Assembly (NCBI RefSeq): GCF_000522985.1
Contig: NZ_CP007128.1
Location: 1-64,000 of the forward strand
DNA length: 64,000 bases
From: Gemmatirosa kalamazoonensis
Lineage (GTDB): Bacteria; Gemmatimonadota; Gemmatimonadetes; Gemmatimonadales; Gemmatimonadaceae
Direction: 5' to 3'
This document shows, in pieces, positions 24,449 to 33,936 of the stretch. Each line of letters starts with the position of its first letter. Position 1 is the first letter of the stretch. Made by a program: the position numbers and the translations under genes. The notes under the pieces are model-generated. The model was not told the DNA's origin and ran no database searches. It was given only the letters and a program-made list of their open reading frames with translations.

Positions 24449-26916
24449 GAGGCCTTCGCTCCGAGCAGATTCACGAACAGCCGCGCCGCCCCCGGGTTCC
24501 CGTTCGGCAGCTGCCGGAAGAGCGACAGCGTCGTGTAGACGTACGTCCCCCGTCCGTACGGCGCGACGAGCAGCGCGCCGCGGCTCGGCGGCTCGCCGGG
24601 GTCGGCCATCGACAGCGGCGCCTTGTAGGTCGAGTCGTAGCTGCGCGGCAGGTAGCGCGCGCGCTCCTGCACCCAGCCCTGCCAGTCGGTCGCGTCGATG
24701 CGGTTCGGCGACGCGAGCACGCTCGTCGTGGAGTCCACCACCGTCACCGGCGCGTCGGGGTGCGTCACGCGCTGCGTCGGCTGCGCGACGACGATCGGGA
24801 ACGGCATCACGCCGGGACGCTGCATCTCCGCCTGTCCACCCTGCACGACGAGCGTCCCGCCGTTGCGCACCCACGTGAACAGCCACGGGTTCTGCGCGAG
24901 CAGCGCATCGCTCGCCTCATACGCGCGCTGGCCGATGACGATCGCCGTGAACTTCGAGAGGTCCGTCGACGCGATCGCCGCCGGGTCGAGCATCGTCACC
25001 GGCAGCCCGAGCTCGGCGAGCATCGGCGCGACGTTGTCGCCGACGCCCTGCACGTACGCGATGCTCGCCTTCGGCGGCAGCGTCACGCCAACGGACGACA
25101 GCCGCGTCTCCGCGACGCGGTACAGGCGCTGCGGGCGGATGTGGTCGTAGTCGACGAGCTGATAGCCGTTCGTGAACCGCTCGCCGTTCGACTCGGCCAC
25201 GGCGCGGATGGCGTGCGTGCCGGCGGCGATCGTGCCGCGGATGTGGAACGCGACGTCGGCCTGCGCGTCGTAGCGCGGCAGCGTGACGCGGCGCGCCGCC
25301 GAGTCGGCGGCCAGACCGTTAGGCAGCTCCAGGCGCACCGTGACGTCGCGCGGCGCCGTGCTGGCCGAGCGCAGCCGCACGTGCACGTCGCGCGCGAACG
25401 GCACGCCGGCGCGCGCGTACTCCACCGCGTTGTCGAGCGTGACCGACACCGCCGGCGCGCCGACGAGCGGGCGCCGCACGTCGCCGCGCACGGCGTCCGC
25501 GTAGCGGTACACGATCGGCGCGAGCAGCGTCGCCTGGGCGCCGCCCACGGTCACGTCCACGCGCTCGGTCGGCGGGCGCGAGGCGACCTCCTCGCCGCGC
25601 ACGTCGACCGGCACGGTGAACATGTCGCCGTCGCGCGGGCGGGCGAGCCACCACGCGCCACCCGTGGTCGGCGCCGCCACGCGCCGCCGGAACACCGCCG
25701 CGCTGTCGGGCGCGATCGTCGCCGAGGAGTCGCCGACGCGCACCTGCACGGGCAGCGTGCCGCGGTCGTACACGGTCACGGTGACCGGCATCGTGTCGCC
25801 GAACGCGACGACCTCGCGCGGCGCCTCGGCGTCCACGGCCACGCCGGCGGCGAGCAGGAGCGCGTCGTTCACCCGACGTCCGACGAGCCGCGCGCGCGGA
25901 TCGTTCGTGCCCGCGCACACCGCGACGAGCCGCTGCGCGCGCACGAGCGGCGCGACGAGCGTCTCGGGATGGAACGCATCGAACGCCCGGCGCGCGTCGC
26001 GGATCGCGGCGGTCAGGGAGTCGCCGATCGAGGCCGTGCCGGTGCACGCGGCCACCGCGCCGGCCGCCGTCGTGTCGACGCCGTCGAACAGGTCGCGCTC
26101 GCGCTCCGCGGGCGTGCCCGCGTTCACGCGCGACGCCTCGCGCCGCAGCGACACGATCGACGGGCCCTTTCGCTCGAGCCCTCCCTGCCCCTGCGACTTG
26201 TGCTGGCTGCGGCTCTCGGCCGCGATCTCGGCGTACGACCTGCCTAACAGCGGGTCGTAGCGCCCCGCGTCGTAGCGCAGCGTGGCGCCCTGGTTGCCGC
26301 GGTAGCTCGTCGAGCGGTAGAACTTCGGCACGGCCCATGGCGCGCCGTAGGTCGCCGTCGGAAAGCGCACGGTGTCGGCCGAGAGGTCGTACGCCTCGCG
26401 CGCGATGATGCCGCTCGCCTGATGGTGGCCGTGCCCGTCGGCCGGCGTGCCGCTCCAGATCGCGATGACGACCTGCGGCCGGTAAGCGCGCACGATCTTC
26501 ACCACGTCGCCGAGCACGCTGTCGTGCGGCCAGTGCTGGAACGTCTCCTCGGCCGACTTCGAGAAGCCGAAGTCGAACGCGCGCGCGAAGAACTGCCGCC
26601 CGCCGTCGAGCCGCCGCGCGGCGAGCAGCTCCTCCGTGCGGATGGCGCCCAACGCCTCACCGAGCTCGTTGCCGATCAGGTTCTGGCCGCCGTCGCCGCG
26701 CGTGAGCGACAGGTAGCCGGTCTCCGCGTGGCGCCCCTTCGCGAGCAGCGTGATGAGGCGCGTGTCCTCGTCGTCCGGGTGCGCCGCGATGACGAGCACA
26801 CGCGCCGTCATGCCCAAGCCGTCGACGAGCCGACCCAACGCCGCCGCGCCGCGGTCCTGCGCATGGATCTTCGTCGCGGCCAGCGTCAATGCGGCCGCGC
26901 AGAGGAGTCGCTTCAT
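24406..26916 (-). CDS. Secreted PIG-L family deacetylase, 836 aa (copy A)
   Basis: Same architecture as the downstream copy: signal peptide MKRLLCAAALTLAATKIHAQ, zinc motif IAAHPDDEDTRLI, second ligand site GHGHHQASGII, then several beta domains and a ThuA-like C-terminal part with TLVVQGGQAEMQRPGVMPF. Both copies keep the AQDRGAAALG junction after the signal peptide, showing recent common origin, although internal domains have diverged. ATG 26916 is chosen because it begins the signal peptide; an upstream in-frame ATG would translate the repeat hairpin. Probably exported deacetylase acting on cell-wall or exogenous glycans. Confidence 0.85.
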   Translation of the reverse strand: MKRLLCAAALTLAATKIHAQDRGAAALGRLVDGLGMTARVLVIAAHPDDEDTRLITLLAKGRHAETGYLSLTRGDGGQNLIGNELGEALGAIRTEELLAARRLDGGRQFFARAFDFGFSKSAEETFQHWPHDSVLGDVVKIVRAYRPQVVIAIWSGTPADGHGHHQASGIIAREAYDLSADTVRFPTATYGAPWAVPKFYRSTSYRGNQGATLRYDAGRYDPLLGRSYAEIAAESRSQHKSQGQGGLERKGPSIVSLRREASRVNAGTPAERERDLFDGVDTTAAGAVAACTGTASIGDSLTAAIRDARRAFDAFHPETLVAPLVRAQRLVAVCAGTNDPRARLVGRRVNDALLLAAGVAVDAEAPREVVAFGDTMPVTVTVYDRGTLPVQVRVGDSSATIAPDSAAVFRRRVAAPTTGGAWWLARPRDGDMFTVPVDVRGEEVASRPPTERVDVTVGGAQATLLAPIVYRYADAVRGDVRRPLVGAPAVSVTLDNAVEYARAGVPFARDVHVRLRSASTAPRDVTVRLELPNGLAADSAARRVTLPRYDAQADVAFHIRGTIAAGTHAIRAVAESNGERFTNGYQLVDYDHIRPQRLYRVAETRLSSVGVTLPPKASIAYVQGVGDNVAPMLAELGLPVTMLDPAAIASTDLSKFTAIVIGQRAYEASDALLAQNPWLFTWVRNGGTLVVQGGQAEMQRPGVMPFPIVVAQPTQRVTHPDAPVTVVDSTTSVLASPNRIDATDWQGWVQERARYLPRSYDSTYKAPLSMADPGEPPSRGALLVAPYGRGTYVYTTLSLFRQLPNGNPGAARLFVNLLGAKASNGGAGTTALKRRR

Positions 26917-26920
26917 TCGA

Positions 26921-26997
26921 GTGAGCGTGGAGCGAGGAGCGGGAAGCGTGGACGGGCCTGTTCGCTCCACGCTCCACGCTCCACGCTCGACGCTCGG
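26921..26997. repeat. Hairpin of GCTCCAC-type 7-mers
   Basis: The left arm (26921-26952) holds degenerate GAGCGTG units; after CGGGCCTGTTCG, the right arm (26965-26996) has CTCCACG in tandem. It sits between the 2-oxoglutarate dehydrogenase stop (27004) and the start of the PIG-L gene. Same unit family as the elements at 34792 and 50423. Confidence 0.8.
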
Positions 26998-27003
26998 TTT
27001 GGA

Positions 27004-29769
27004 TTACACCGTGGCCGTCTGGCGCGCGGGCTCCGACACGGCGAGGGCCTCCGCGACGATGCGCGCCTGCTCCGCCTTGTGCGCCGACTCGTACCCTTCC
27101 GCGGGGCTCGCGCGCTCCGGCCGCCCGACGTAGGTCACGGCGCGGTCGCCGGCGAGGGCGCGCAGGCGCGGCGCGGCGAACGGCCACGCGCCCATGTTCT
27201 GCGGCTCCTCCTGCGCCCACACCACCTCGCGCGCGTTCGGATAGCCGCCGAGGAGCGTGGTCAGCTCCTCGGCCGGCCACGGGTACAGCTCCTCCACGCG
27301 CACGACGGCGACGTCGTTAGGCACCGAGCCCGCCGTGAGGTCGTAGTACATCTTCGCCGTGCACAGCACCACGCGCCGCACCGCGTCCGCCGCGAGCCCG
27401 CGCGGGTCGGGGATCACCGGCTGGAAGCCGCCCTCGGCGAGCTCCGCGAGCCGGCTCGCCGCCGCCGGCAGGCGGAGGAGCGACTTGGGCTGCATGAGCA
27501 CGAGCGGGCGACGCGTCGAGCGCTTCGCCTGGCGGCGCAGGATGTGGAAGTACTGCGCGGGCGTCGACGGGTACGCGACCTCGATGTTGCCCTCGGCGCA
27601 GCTCTGCAGGAACCGCTCGAGGCGCGCCGACGAGTGCTCCGGGCCACCCCCCTCGTAGCCGTGCGGCAGCAGCAGCACGAGCCCCGAGTCGGTGCTCCAT
27701 TTCGCGCGGTCGGCGACGAGGTACTGGTCGATGATGACCTGCGCGACGTTCACGAAGTCGCCGTACTGCGCCTCCCACAGCGCGAGCGTGTCCGGCGCCG
27801 CGACGCTGTAGCCGTAGTCGAAGCCCATCACCGCGGTCTCGGTGAGGGGACTGTTCCACACCTCGAACGCGCCCTTCGCGCCGGGCAGGCTCGCCAGCGG
27901 CGTGTGCGTCGCGCCCGTCTTCACGTCGTGGATCACCGCGTTGCGGTGCCCGAACGTGCCGCGCTCCGCGTCCTGTCCGTCGAGCCGCACCGACGTGCCC
28001 TCGACGAGCAGCGACGCGAACGCGAGCGCCTCCGCCTGCCCCCACTCGATGCCGCCCTTGTCGCCGAGCGTCTCGGCGCGGCGCGCGAGGATCTTCGCGA
28101 GACGCGGGTGCGGCGTGAAGCCGTCGGGCCAGCGCAGCATCGCGTCGTTCAGCGCCGTCAGGCGCTCGGCGGGCACCGCGGTCTCCACGACGTCGGGCGG
28201 CGGGGCGGGCGGCCCCTCCGGCGAGTCGTGCCCCTCGGCGGCGGCCATCGACTCCGGCGTCTGCCTGACGCGCTCGTACGCGGCGTCGAAGCGGGCGCGC
28301 GCCTCCTTGTCGATCCCCTCGACGTCGGCGGCCGAGAGCACGCCTTCCTTCACGAGCCGCTCGCCCCACACCTGGCGCGGCGTCGGGTGCGCCTTGATGC
28401 GGTCGTAGAGCACCGGCTGCGTGAACGCCGGCTCGTCGGTCTCGTTGTGCCCCCACCGACGGTAGCCCACGAGGTCGATGAGGAAGTCCTTGCGGAAGCG
28501 CGCGCGGTATCCGACGGCGATGCGCACGGCGGCGATGCACGCCTCGGCGTCGTCGCCGTTCACGTGGATCACCGGGATGTCGAACCCCTTCGCGAGGTCG
28601 CTTGCGTAGTACGTCGAGCGCGAATCGGTGGGGTCGGTGGTGAAGCCGACCTGGTTGTTCGTGATGATGTGCAGCGTGCCGCCCACCTGGTAGCCGCGGA
28701 GCTTCGACATGTTCAGCGTCTCGGCCACCACGCCCTCGCCCATGAACGCGGCGTCGCCGTGGATCACGATCGGCAGCACGAGCGCCTCGTCGCGCGTCCC
28801 CGGCGCGTTAGGCACCCGCTGCTTCGCGCGCGCCACGCCGTCGGCCACGCAGCCCGTGAACTCGAGGTGGCTCGGATTCGGCACGAGCTCCACGTCGACC
28901 GCGACGCCGTTCACGTCGCGACGGTTCCGGTAGCCCATGTGGTACTTCACGTCGCCCGTCTCGCTGTCGCTGTCGGCGTTCGGGTGACGCCCCTCGAACT
29001 CGCCGAACAGCACCTCGTACGGCTTGCCCATGACGTGCGTGAGCACGTTGAGCCGTCCGCGGTGCGCCATGCCGATCACCACCGAGCGCGCGCCGTCGGC
29101 CGCCGTCTCAGCGATCGCGGCGTCGAGCATCGGCACGAGCGCGTCGGTGCCCTCGATCGAGAACCGCTTCTTCCCCTGATAGCGGAAGCCGAGGTACCGC
29201 TCGAGCCCGTCCACTTCGGTGAGGCGCACGAGCGCCGCGCGCTTTTCCTCCGGCGTGAGCGGCCGCGTGAGCTGCTCCTCGCGGAGCACCTGCCGGAACC
29301 AGTCGCGCTCCTCGTCGCTCGCCACGTGCGAGTACTCGAGGCCGAGCGTGGCCGAGTAGCGCTTGCGGAGCAGGCGCACGACGTCGCCCGCGGTGCGGAA
29401 GCGCTCGTCGAATCCGAGCGCCGCGGCCGGGACGTCGTCGAGCTCCGCCTCGGTGATGCCGTAGAACTCCGGCGTCAGCTCGCTCGCGCCGATCGGCGGG
29501 CTGCCGAGGGGGTCGAGCTGCACGGCGAGGTGGCCGTACTCGCGGAGCCCCTCGACGAGCCCCGCCGCGCCGGCGGCCTTGCGGGCGATCTCCGGGTCCC
29601 CGGCGCCCGGGCCGGCCGGCGCGCCCGACACGAGCCCGGCGAGCGACTCGGCGGCGCGGAAGTACTGCCGCCAGGACTCGTCCACCGAGCCCGGGTCGCG
29701 GCGGTACGACTCGTACATCTCCGCGATGTACGCGTCGTTGAACACGCTGGTGATGGCTGGCGAAGTCAT
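27004..29769 (-). CDS. sucA: 2-oxoglutarate dehydrogenase E1 component, 921 aa
   Basis: The thiamine-diphosphate-dependent first subunit of the TCA-cycle 2-oxoglutarate dehydrogenase complex, full length for the family (about 930). Visible landmarks: N-terminal YIAEMYESYRRDPGSVDESW, active-site GMAHRGRLNVLTHVMGKP, the ThDP/Mg region IHGDAAFMGEGVV with IITNNQVGFTTDP, GHNETDEPAFTQP, and the transketolase-like C-terminus (WAQEEPQNMGAW). The E2 and E3 genes are not in the window, so it is not in a classical sucAB operon here. Pro-Asn pairs in it are written CCT-AAC within the genome's repeated heptamer. Repeat hairpins flank both ends. Confidence 0.95.
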   Translation of the reverse strand: MTSPAITSVFNDAYIAEMYESYRRDPGSVDESWRQYFRAAESLAGLVSGAPAGPGAGDPEIARKAAGAAGLVEGLREYGHLAVQLDPLGSPPIGASELTPEFYGITEAELDDVPAAALGFDERFRTAGDVVRLLRKRYSATLGLEYSHVASDEERDWFRQVLREEQLTRPLTPEEKRAALVRLTEVDGLERYLGFRYQGKKRFSIEGTDALVPMLDAAIAETAADGARSVVIGMAHRGRLNVLTHVMGKPYEVLFGEFEGRHPNADSDSETGDVKYHMGYRNRRDVNGVAVDVELVPNPSHLEFTGCVADGVARAKQRVPNAPGTRDEALVLPIVIHGDAAFMGEGVVAETLNMSKLRGYQVGGTLHIITNNQVGFTTDPTDSRSTYYASDLAKGFDIPVIHVNGDDAEACIAAVRIAVGYRARFRKDFLIDLVGYRRWGHNETDEPAFTQPVLYDRIKAHPTPRQVWGERLVKEGVLSAADVEGIDKEARARFDAAYERVRQTPESMAAAEGHDSPEGPPAPPPDVVETAVPAERLTALNDAMLRWPDGFTPHPRLAKILARRAETLGDKGGIEWGQAEALAFASLLVEGTSVRLDGQDAERGTFGHRNAVIHDVKTGATHTPLASLPGAKGAFEVWNSPLTETAVMGFDYGYSVAAPDTLALWEAQYGDFVNVAQVIIDQYLVADRAKWSTDSGLVLLLPHGYEGGGPEHSSARLERFLQSCAEGNIEVAYPSTPAQYFHILRRQAKRSTRRPLVLMQPKSLLRLPAAASRLAELAEGGFQPVIPDPRGLAADAVRRVVLCTAKMYYDLTAGSVPNDVAVVRVEELYPWPAEELTTLLGGYPNAREVVWAQEEPQNMGAWPFAAPRLRALAGDRAVTYVGRPERASPAEGYESAHKAEQARIVAEALAVSEPARQTATV

Positions 29770-29782
29770 GCCTGAATGTAAA

Positions 29783-29858
29783 AGGGCAGGAGGGCAAGAG
29801 GGCGGGAGGGCAGGAGCTATCCCTCTCTCGCCCTCCCGCCCTCCTGCCCTCCTGCCCT
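29783..29858. repeat. Hairpin of tandem 8-mers (AGGGCAGG/AGGGCGGG)
   Basis: The left arm (29783-29816) is four units; a 12-bp spacer beginning CTATCC follows; the right arm (29829-29858) has inverted CCCTCCTG-type units. It overlaps the TAG stop of the kinase at 29857 and sits just before sucA. The same unit and the same loop start GAGCTATC occur 15 kb away at 15037. Confidence 0.85.
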
Positions 29859-31527
29859 AGCGTTCCGGCGTCGTCTCCGGCAGGACCAGCGTGAACGTCG
29901 AGCCGCGTCCGGGCTCGGAGGCGACGTCGATGCGGCCGCCTAACAGCTCGGCCAGGCCGCGCGAGATGTAGAGGCCGAGGCCCGTGCCGCCGTAGCGGCG
30001 CGTGAGACCCGTGTCGAGCTGCATGAACGGCTGGAACAGTCGCTTCAGGTCGGGCGCCGCGATGCCGACGCCGGTGTCGCGCACCGAGAAGCGGATCCCG
30101 CCGCCCCGGTCGGGGGCGACGTGGAGGTGCACCTCGCCGCGCTCCGTGAACTTCACGGCGTTGCCGGCGAGGTTCACGAGGATCTGCCGCACCTTGTCGG
30201 GGTCCGTCACGATCGGCGGCAGCGCGGCCGCGGCGCGGTACGAGAACGTGAGCCCCTTCGCCACGGCGAGCGGCTCGATCACCGACGCCACCGCGTGCAG
30301 CACTTCCCCCGTCTCGATGCGCCGCGGGCGGACCAGCTCGCGCCCCGCCTCGAGCGCGGAGAACGTGAGGATCTCCTCGATCATCGCCGTGAGCTGGTGC
30401 GTCACCGCGCGCACACGCTCCACGATCTCGTGCTGCCCGCCGGTGAGCGGCCCCATGATCTCGTCGGCGAGCAGCTCCCCGTAGCCGGTGAGCGCGGTGA
30501 GCGGCGTGCGCAGCTCGTGGCTCACCATCGCGAGGAAGTTGCTCTTCGTCTCGTTCGCCTCGAGCGCTTCCTCGATGAGGCGCGCCTTCCACAGCGCGAG
30601 CGACGCGTGGTCGGCGAGCACGCGGAGCCGCTGCTCGTCGGCGTCGGAGAACGCGGGCTCGCCGATGGCGCGCGACACGGCGAGCACGCCTAACAGCTCG
30701 CCGTGCGCACCGAGCGGCGCGAGCAGCAGCGGGCCGACGAGCCGGCCGTCGTCGAGGAACGGGTAGAACGCCTCGTCGTCGGCCTCGCCGGCGTCGGCAC
30801 GCGCCGCGGTGAGCCGCCCGGTGCTCCGGTACTCGGCGAGCGCGCGCGCGGTGAGCGTGTCCTCGAGCGTGAACCGCTTGCCGCGCAGCTCGTCGGGGTG
30901 CCCGACGGTGCAGATGAACGTGCCGTAGTCGCCGTCGACCTCGGCCACCGTGCCGCCGCGCGCGTTGCACAGCTCCACCGCGGCGTGGCAGACCGTGTCG
31001 AGCAGCTTCGTGGCGTCCGCCTCGGCGGCCATCACCCGCGTGAGCGCGCGCAGCCGCTCCTGCTCGTTCGGCACCTGCGCCGCGTGCGGCATCTGCCGCT
31101 CGGCGACGGCCGGCCGCAGCGTGACGACCAGCGTCCCGCGCCGCGAGCGGCACGCCGCGGCCTCGATCGAGCCGCGCTCGCCGCGCAGCGGCACGAGCCG
31201 GCACGTGCGCGGCACGCCGTCGGCGAGCGCGGCCCGCAGCAGCGCCTCGTGCGACGTGCGCGCCTCGGCGCCCACGAGGTCCAGCAGCGCCCGGCCGATG
31301 AGCGCGTCGGGCCGAGCGTCGGCGCGTCCGACGAGGCACTCGGTGGCGGCCGCGTTCGCGAAGACGATCCGCAGCTCCCCGCTCGCGCAGAGCACACCGC
31401 AGTCCAGCGCGGCCAGGGTGTCGAACGCGTCGAACGCGTCGCAGTCGTCGTCGCCCTGTGGCTCGTCGGGCATGGCGTCGTCAGTCACCGTCTGCGCGAA
31501 CGGCTCCGGAAGATCGGACGGGAGCAC
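29857..31527 (-). CDS. PAS-GAF sensor histidine kinase, 556 aa
   Basis: Soluble hybrid layout without a membrane segment: PAS-like sensor (residues 40-150), GAF (about 170-320, FICTVGHPDELRGKRFTLED), HisKA with the phospho-accepting His in [14 protein letters not shown] (near 340), and a HATPase_c with N-box LAGNAVKFTERG, G1 box RDTGVGIAAPD and G2 box GGTGLGLYISRGLAELLGG. GTG 31527 is the first start; ATG at MPDEPQG is an alternative. No receiver is attached and no response regulator is adjacent in the same orientation. Its stop lies in the hairpin before sucA. Confidence 0.9.
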   Translation of the reverse strand: MLPSDLPEPFAQTVTDDAMPDEPQGDDDCDAFDAFDTLAALDCGVLCASGELRIVFANAAATECLVGRADARPDALIGRALLDLVGAEARTSHEALLRAALADGVPRTCRLVPLRGERGSIEAAACRSRRGTLVVTLRPAVAERQMPHAAQVPNEQERLRALTRVMAAEADATKLLDTVCHAAVELCNARGGTVAEVDGDYGTFICTVGHPDELRGKRFTLEDTLTARALAEYRSTGRLTAARADAGEADDEAFYPFLDDGRLVGPLLLAPLGAHGELLGVLAVSRAIGEPAFSDADEQRLRVLADHASLALWKARLIEEALEANETKSNFLAMVSHELRTPLTALTGYGELLADEIMGPLTGGQHEIVERVRAVTHQLTAMIEEILTFSALEAGRELVRPRRIETGEVLHAVASVIEPLAVAKGLTFSYRAAAALPPIVTDPDKVRQILVNLAGNAVKFTERGEVHLHVAPDRGGGIRFSVRDTGVGIAAPDLKRLFQPFMQLDTGLTRRYGGTGLGLYISRGLAELLGGRIDVASEPGRGSTFTLVLPETTPER

Positions 31528-31773
31528 GACGTGCGAACCCAGCGTCGGCGCGCGGCTCAGCCTAACGACGCCACGCGCGTCGCGCGCACCACGCGCGGCG
31601 CGTGGGCCTCGCAGCTGATCGGTCGCGGACGGGCGTATGACGGTGAGATCATGCGGGACGTGCGTGCGGCGGTGGACATCGACGACGGCGGACTGAAGGC
31701 GCGAAAGCTACTGCGCGCACGCGGCGACGGCGAGGCGTCCCCCGGAATCAGTTGCCGCGCGCGGTGGCGCGCA

Positions 31774-33279
31774 TCACAGCGCGTCCGCGTGGGCGGTCTC
31801 CGAGCCGTCGGTCTCTTCGGCGCCCTCCTCCGAGCCGGCGATCGACGGCGACGGCGGGGCGTCGGCGCGACCGGCCGCGTGGGGCACCTCGGCCGGGCGG
31901 TCGCCGGTCGCACCGACCGTGACGCGACGGTCACGCGCGCGCTCGAGCGGGATCGTGAGCCGGAACGTGCTCCCCTGCCCCGGCGTCGACTCCGCGACGA
32001 GCGAGCCGCCGAGCAGGTCGGCGAGCCGCTTGGAGATCGGCAGGCCGAGCCCCGTGCCGGACTGGCGCGTGTCGCCGTGCGACCGCGCCGCGTGCTCGAG
32101 CTGCACGAACTCGTCGAAGATGCGCGGCAGGTCGTCGGGGGAGATGCCGGGGCCGTGGTCGGTGACCGCGATCTCGAGCCATCCCTCGTGCCGGGTGCTG
32201 CCCACGTCGATCGGGCGGCCGCCGCCGAACTTGATCGCGTTCGACAGCAGGTTGAGCAGGATCTGCCGCACGCGCCGCGGATCGGTCTCGAGCACGACGC
32301 CGCCGGTCTCGTCGTGGAGCTGCAGCGGGCACGCGTGCTCGTCGGCGAGTGGCCGCACGGTCACGAACAGATCCTCGATGAGCGCCGGGAACGCGGTGGG
32401 CTGCACCGAGAGCTCGAACTTCCCCGCCTCGATCTTCGACAGGTCGAGGATGTCGTTCACGAGCTCCAGGAGGTGGCGCGCCGCCTTGTGCGTGCGCTCG
32501 ATGCCCTTCTGCTGCTGCTCGTCGAGCGGCCCGTAGATCCCGTCGAGGAGCAGCGTGTTGTAGCCGAGGATCGCGTTGATGGGCGTCCGCAGCTCGTGGC
32601 TCATGGACGCGTAGAAGCGGCTGCGCGCCTGCATGGCCTTCTCGAGATCCTCTTGCCGCTGCTGCAGCTCGCGGTTCAGTCCCGCGAGCTGCTCGGCGCT
32701 CTTCGCCTCCTGCTCGAGGAGGTTCGTGCGCATCGACAGCTCCATCTGCCGCCGCTCGGCGGCGCGCAGCGCCTGCTCCTGTCGACGCAGCCGCTCGCGC
32801 GCGTGGTGCAGGTCGACGAACACGGCGACCTTGGAGCGCAGCACGTCGGGGTTGAAGGGCTTGAACAGGTAGTCGACCGCGCCCACCTCGTAGCCCTGGA
32901 AGACGTACTGGTCCTCCTTGTTGATCGCCGTGAGGAAGATGATGGGGATGTGGCGCGAGCGCTCGCGCGACTTGATGAGCCGCGCCGTCTCGAAGCCGTT
33001 CAGCCCCGGCATCTGCACGTCGAGCAGGATGAGCGCGAAGTCGCGCACGAGGAGCTGGCGCAGCGCCTCGTCGCCGGAGTGCACCGAGACGAGGCGCTGG
33101 CCTAACGGCTCCAGCAGCGCCTCCAGCGCCAGCAGGTTCTCCGGCCGGTCATCGACGAGCAGGATGTCGACCGGCTCCAGCCCCTCCTCGATGCGCCACG
33201 GCGACGCGCCGTCGGCGGCCGCGTCGTTAGGCGCGACGGGGATCTCGTCGGTGCGCGCGGCGGCGGACGGCTCGCTCAC
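31774..33279 (-). CDS. Response regulator-histidine kinase (REC-HisKA-HATPase), 501 aa
   Basis: N-terminal receiver (residues 35-155: [15 protein letters not shown], phospho-Asp in [13 protein letters not shown], Lys in LFKPFNPD), a coiled coil of about 80 residues, HisKA with [15 protein letters not shown] and a HATPase_c with [24 protein letters not shown] and [13 protein letters not shown]. The C-terminal 50 residues are disordered. GTG 33279 overlaps the cheB stop by 4 bp, so the two are coupled. It probably receives phosphate from the poly-HAMP kinase or relays it, as in four-gene cheR/cheB signalling loci. Confidence 0.92.
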   Translation of the reverse strand: MSEPSAAARTDEIPVAPNDAAADGASPWRIEEGLEPVDILLVDDRPENLLALEALLEPLGQRLVSVHSGDEALRQLLVRDFALILLDVQMPGLNGFETARLIKSRERSRHIPIIFLTAINKEDQYVFQGYEVGAVDYLFKPFNPDVLRSKVAVFVDLHHARERLRRQEQALRAAERRQMELSMRTNLLEQEAKSAEQLAGLNRELQQRQEDLEKAMQARSRFYASMSHELRTPINAILGYNTLLLDGIYGPLDEQQQKGIERTHKAARHLLELVNDILDLSKIEAGKFELSVQPTAFPALIEDLFVTVRPLADEHACPLQLHDETGGVVLETDPRRVRQILLNLLSNAIKFGGGRPIDVGSTRHEGWLEIAVTDHGPGISPDDLPRIFDEFVQLEHAARSHGDTRQSGTGLGLPISKRLADLLGGSLVAESTPGQGSTFRLTIPLERARDRRVTVGATGDRPAEVPHAAGRADAPPSPSIAGSEEGAEETDGSETAHADAL

Positions 33280-33929
33280 GTCGCGGCCCTCCCGACGGCG
33301 CCGTCGACCGGCATGCCGGTGTTCACGAGCGACACGAGCTGCCCGGCGATCTCGTCGAGCGGTGCGACGACCCAGCGGGGCGAGCCGGAGCCGCGCACCG
33401 CCTTCAGCGCCGCCTCGGGCATCGTGCGCACCTCGGCCGTCGCCGGCGTCTGCACGATCCCCCAGCCGCCGCGCTCGACCACGCGCAGCAGCCCGCGGGC
33501 GCCGTCCTCGTTCGCGCCCGTGAGCACCACGCCGATCGTCCGCGCGCCGTACGTGTCGGCGGCCGAGGCGAGCGCGACGTCGATCGACGGGCGGCTGAAG
33601 CGCACCGCAGCCTCCGTGGAGAGCGCGAAGTGCCGGTCGTCGAACAGGACGTGGTAGTCCGGGGGCGCCACGTACACGTGCGCGTCGCGCAGCGGCTCCT
33701 TGTCCTCGACCTCGCACACCCGCAGCGGTGTGACGTCCTGCAGCAGCTCGGCGAGGAGGCCGGCAGCGTCGCGCGAGCGGTGCTGCACGATGAGCATCGG
33801 CGCGGCGAACGCGGGCGGGAGGGCGCGCACGATGGTCGTCAGCGCGTGGAGGCCGCCCCACGACGCGCCGACGACCACGACGCGCTTCGGCCCGTCCGGC
33901 CCGTCCGTCTCCGCCGCCTGTCCCGACAC
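33276..33929 (-). CDS. cheB: CheB-type protein-glutamate methylesterase without receiver, 217 aa
   Basis: A stand-alone CheB methylesterase domain: VVVVGASWGGLHALTTIVRA (catalytic Ser), APMLIVQHRSRDAAG (catalytic His) and TGANEDGARGLL with the active-site Asp. The regulatory receiver domain found in classical CheB is absent, so activity is not gated by its own phosphorylation. Methylesterases demethylate receptor glutamates. It is transcribed between cheR (8 bp gap) and the REC kinase (4-bp overlap). GTG start at 33929. Confidence 0.92.
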   Translation of the reverse strand: MSGQAAETDGPDGPKRVVVVGASWGGLHALTTIVRALPPAFAAPMLIVQHRSRDAAGLLAELLQDVTPLRVCEVEDKEPLRDAHVYVAPPDYHVLFDDRHFALSTEAAVRFSRPSIDVALASAADTYGARTIGVVLTGANEDGARGLLRVVERGGWGIVQTPATAEVRTMPEAALKAVRGSGSPRWVVAPLDEIAGQLVSLVNTGMPVDGAVGRAAT

Positions 33930-33936
33930 GCCGCCG

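Noticed and set aside
26422-29775. Very long open frame (over 1100 codons) on the plus strand across sucA and the PIG-L gene
   Set aside because: It is antisense to well-supported genes and has an Arg/Ala/Leu-rich, low-complexity composition typical of shadow frames in high-GC DNA.
31528-31773. Searched for a small gene between the two histidine kinases
   Set aside because: No frame with a ribosome site and natural composition was found; the gap is most likely promoter for the 31527 kinase.
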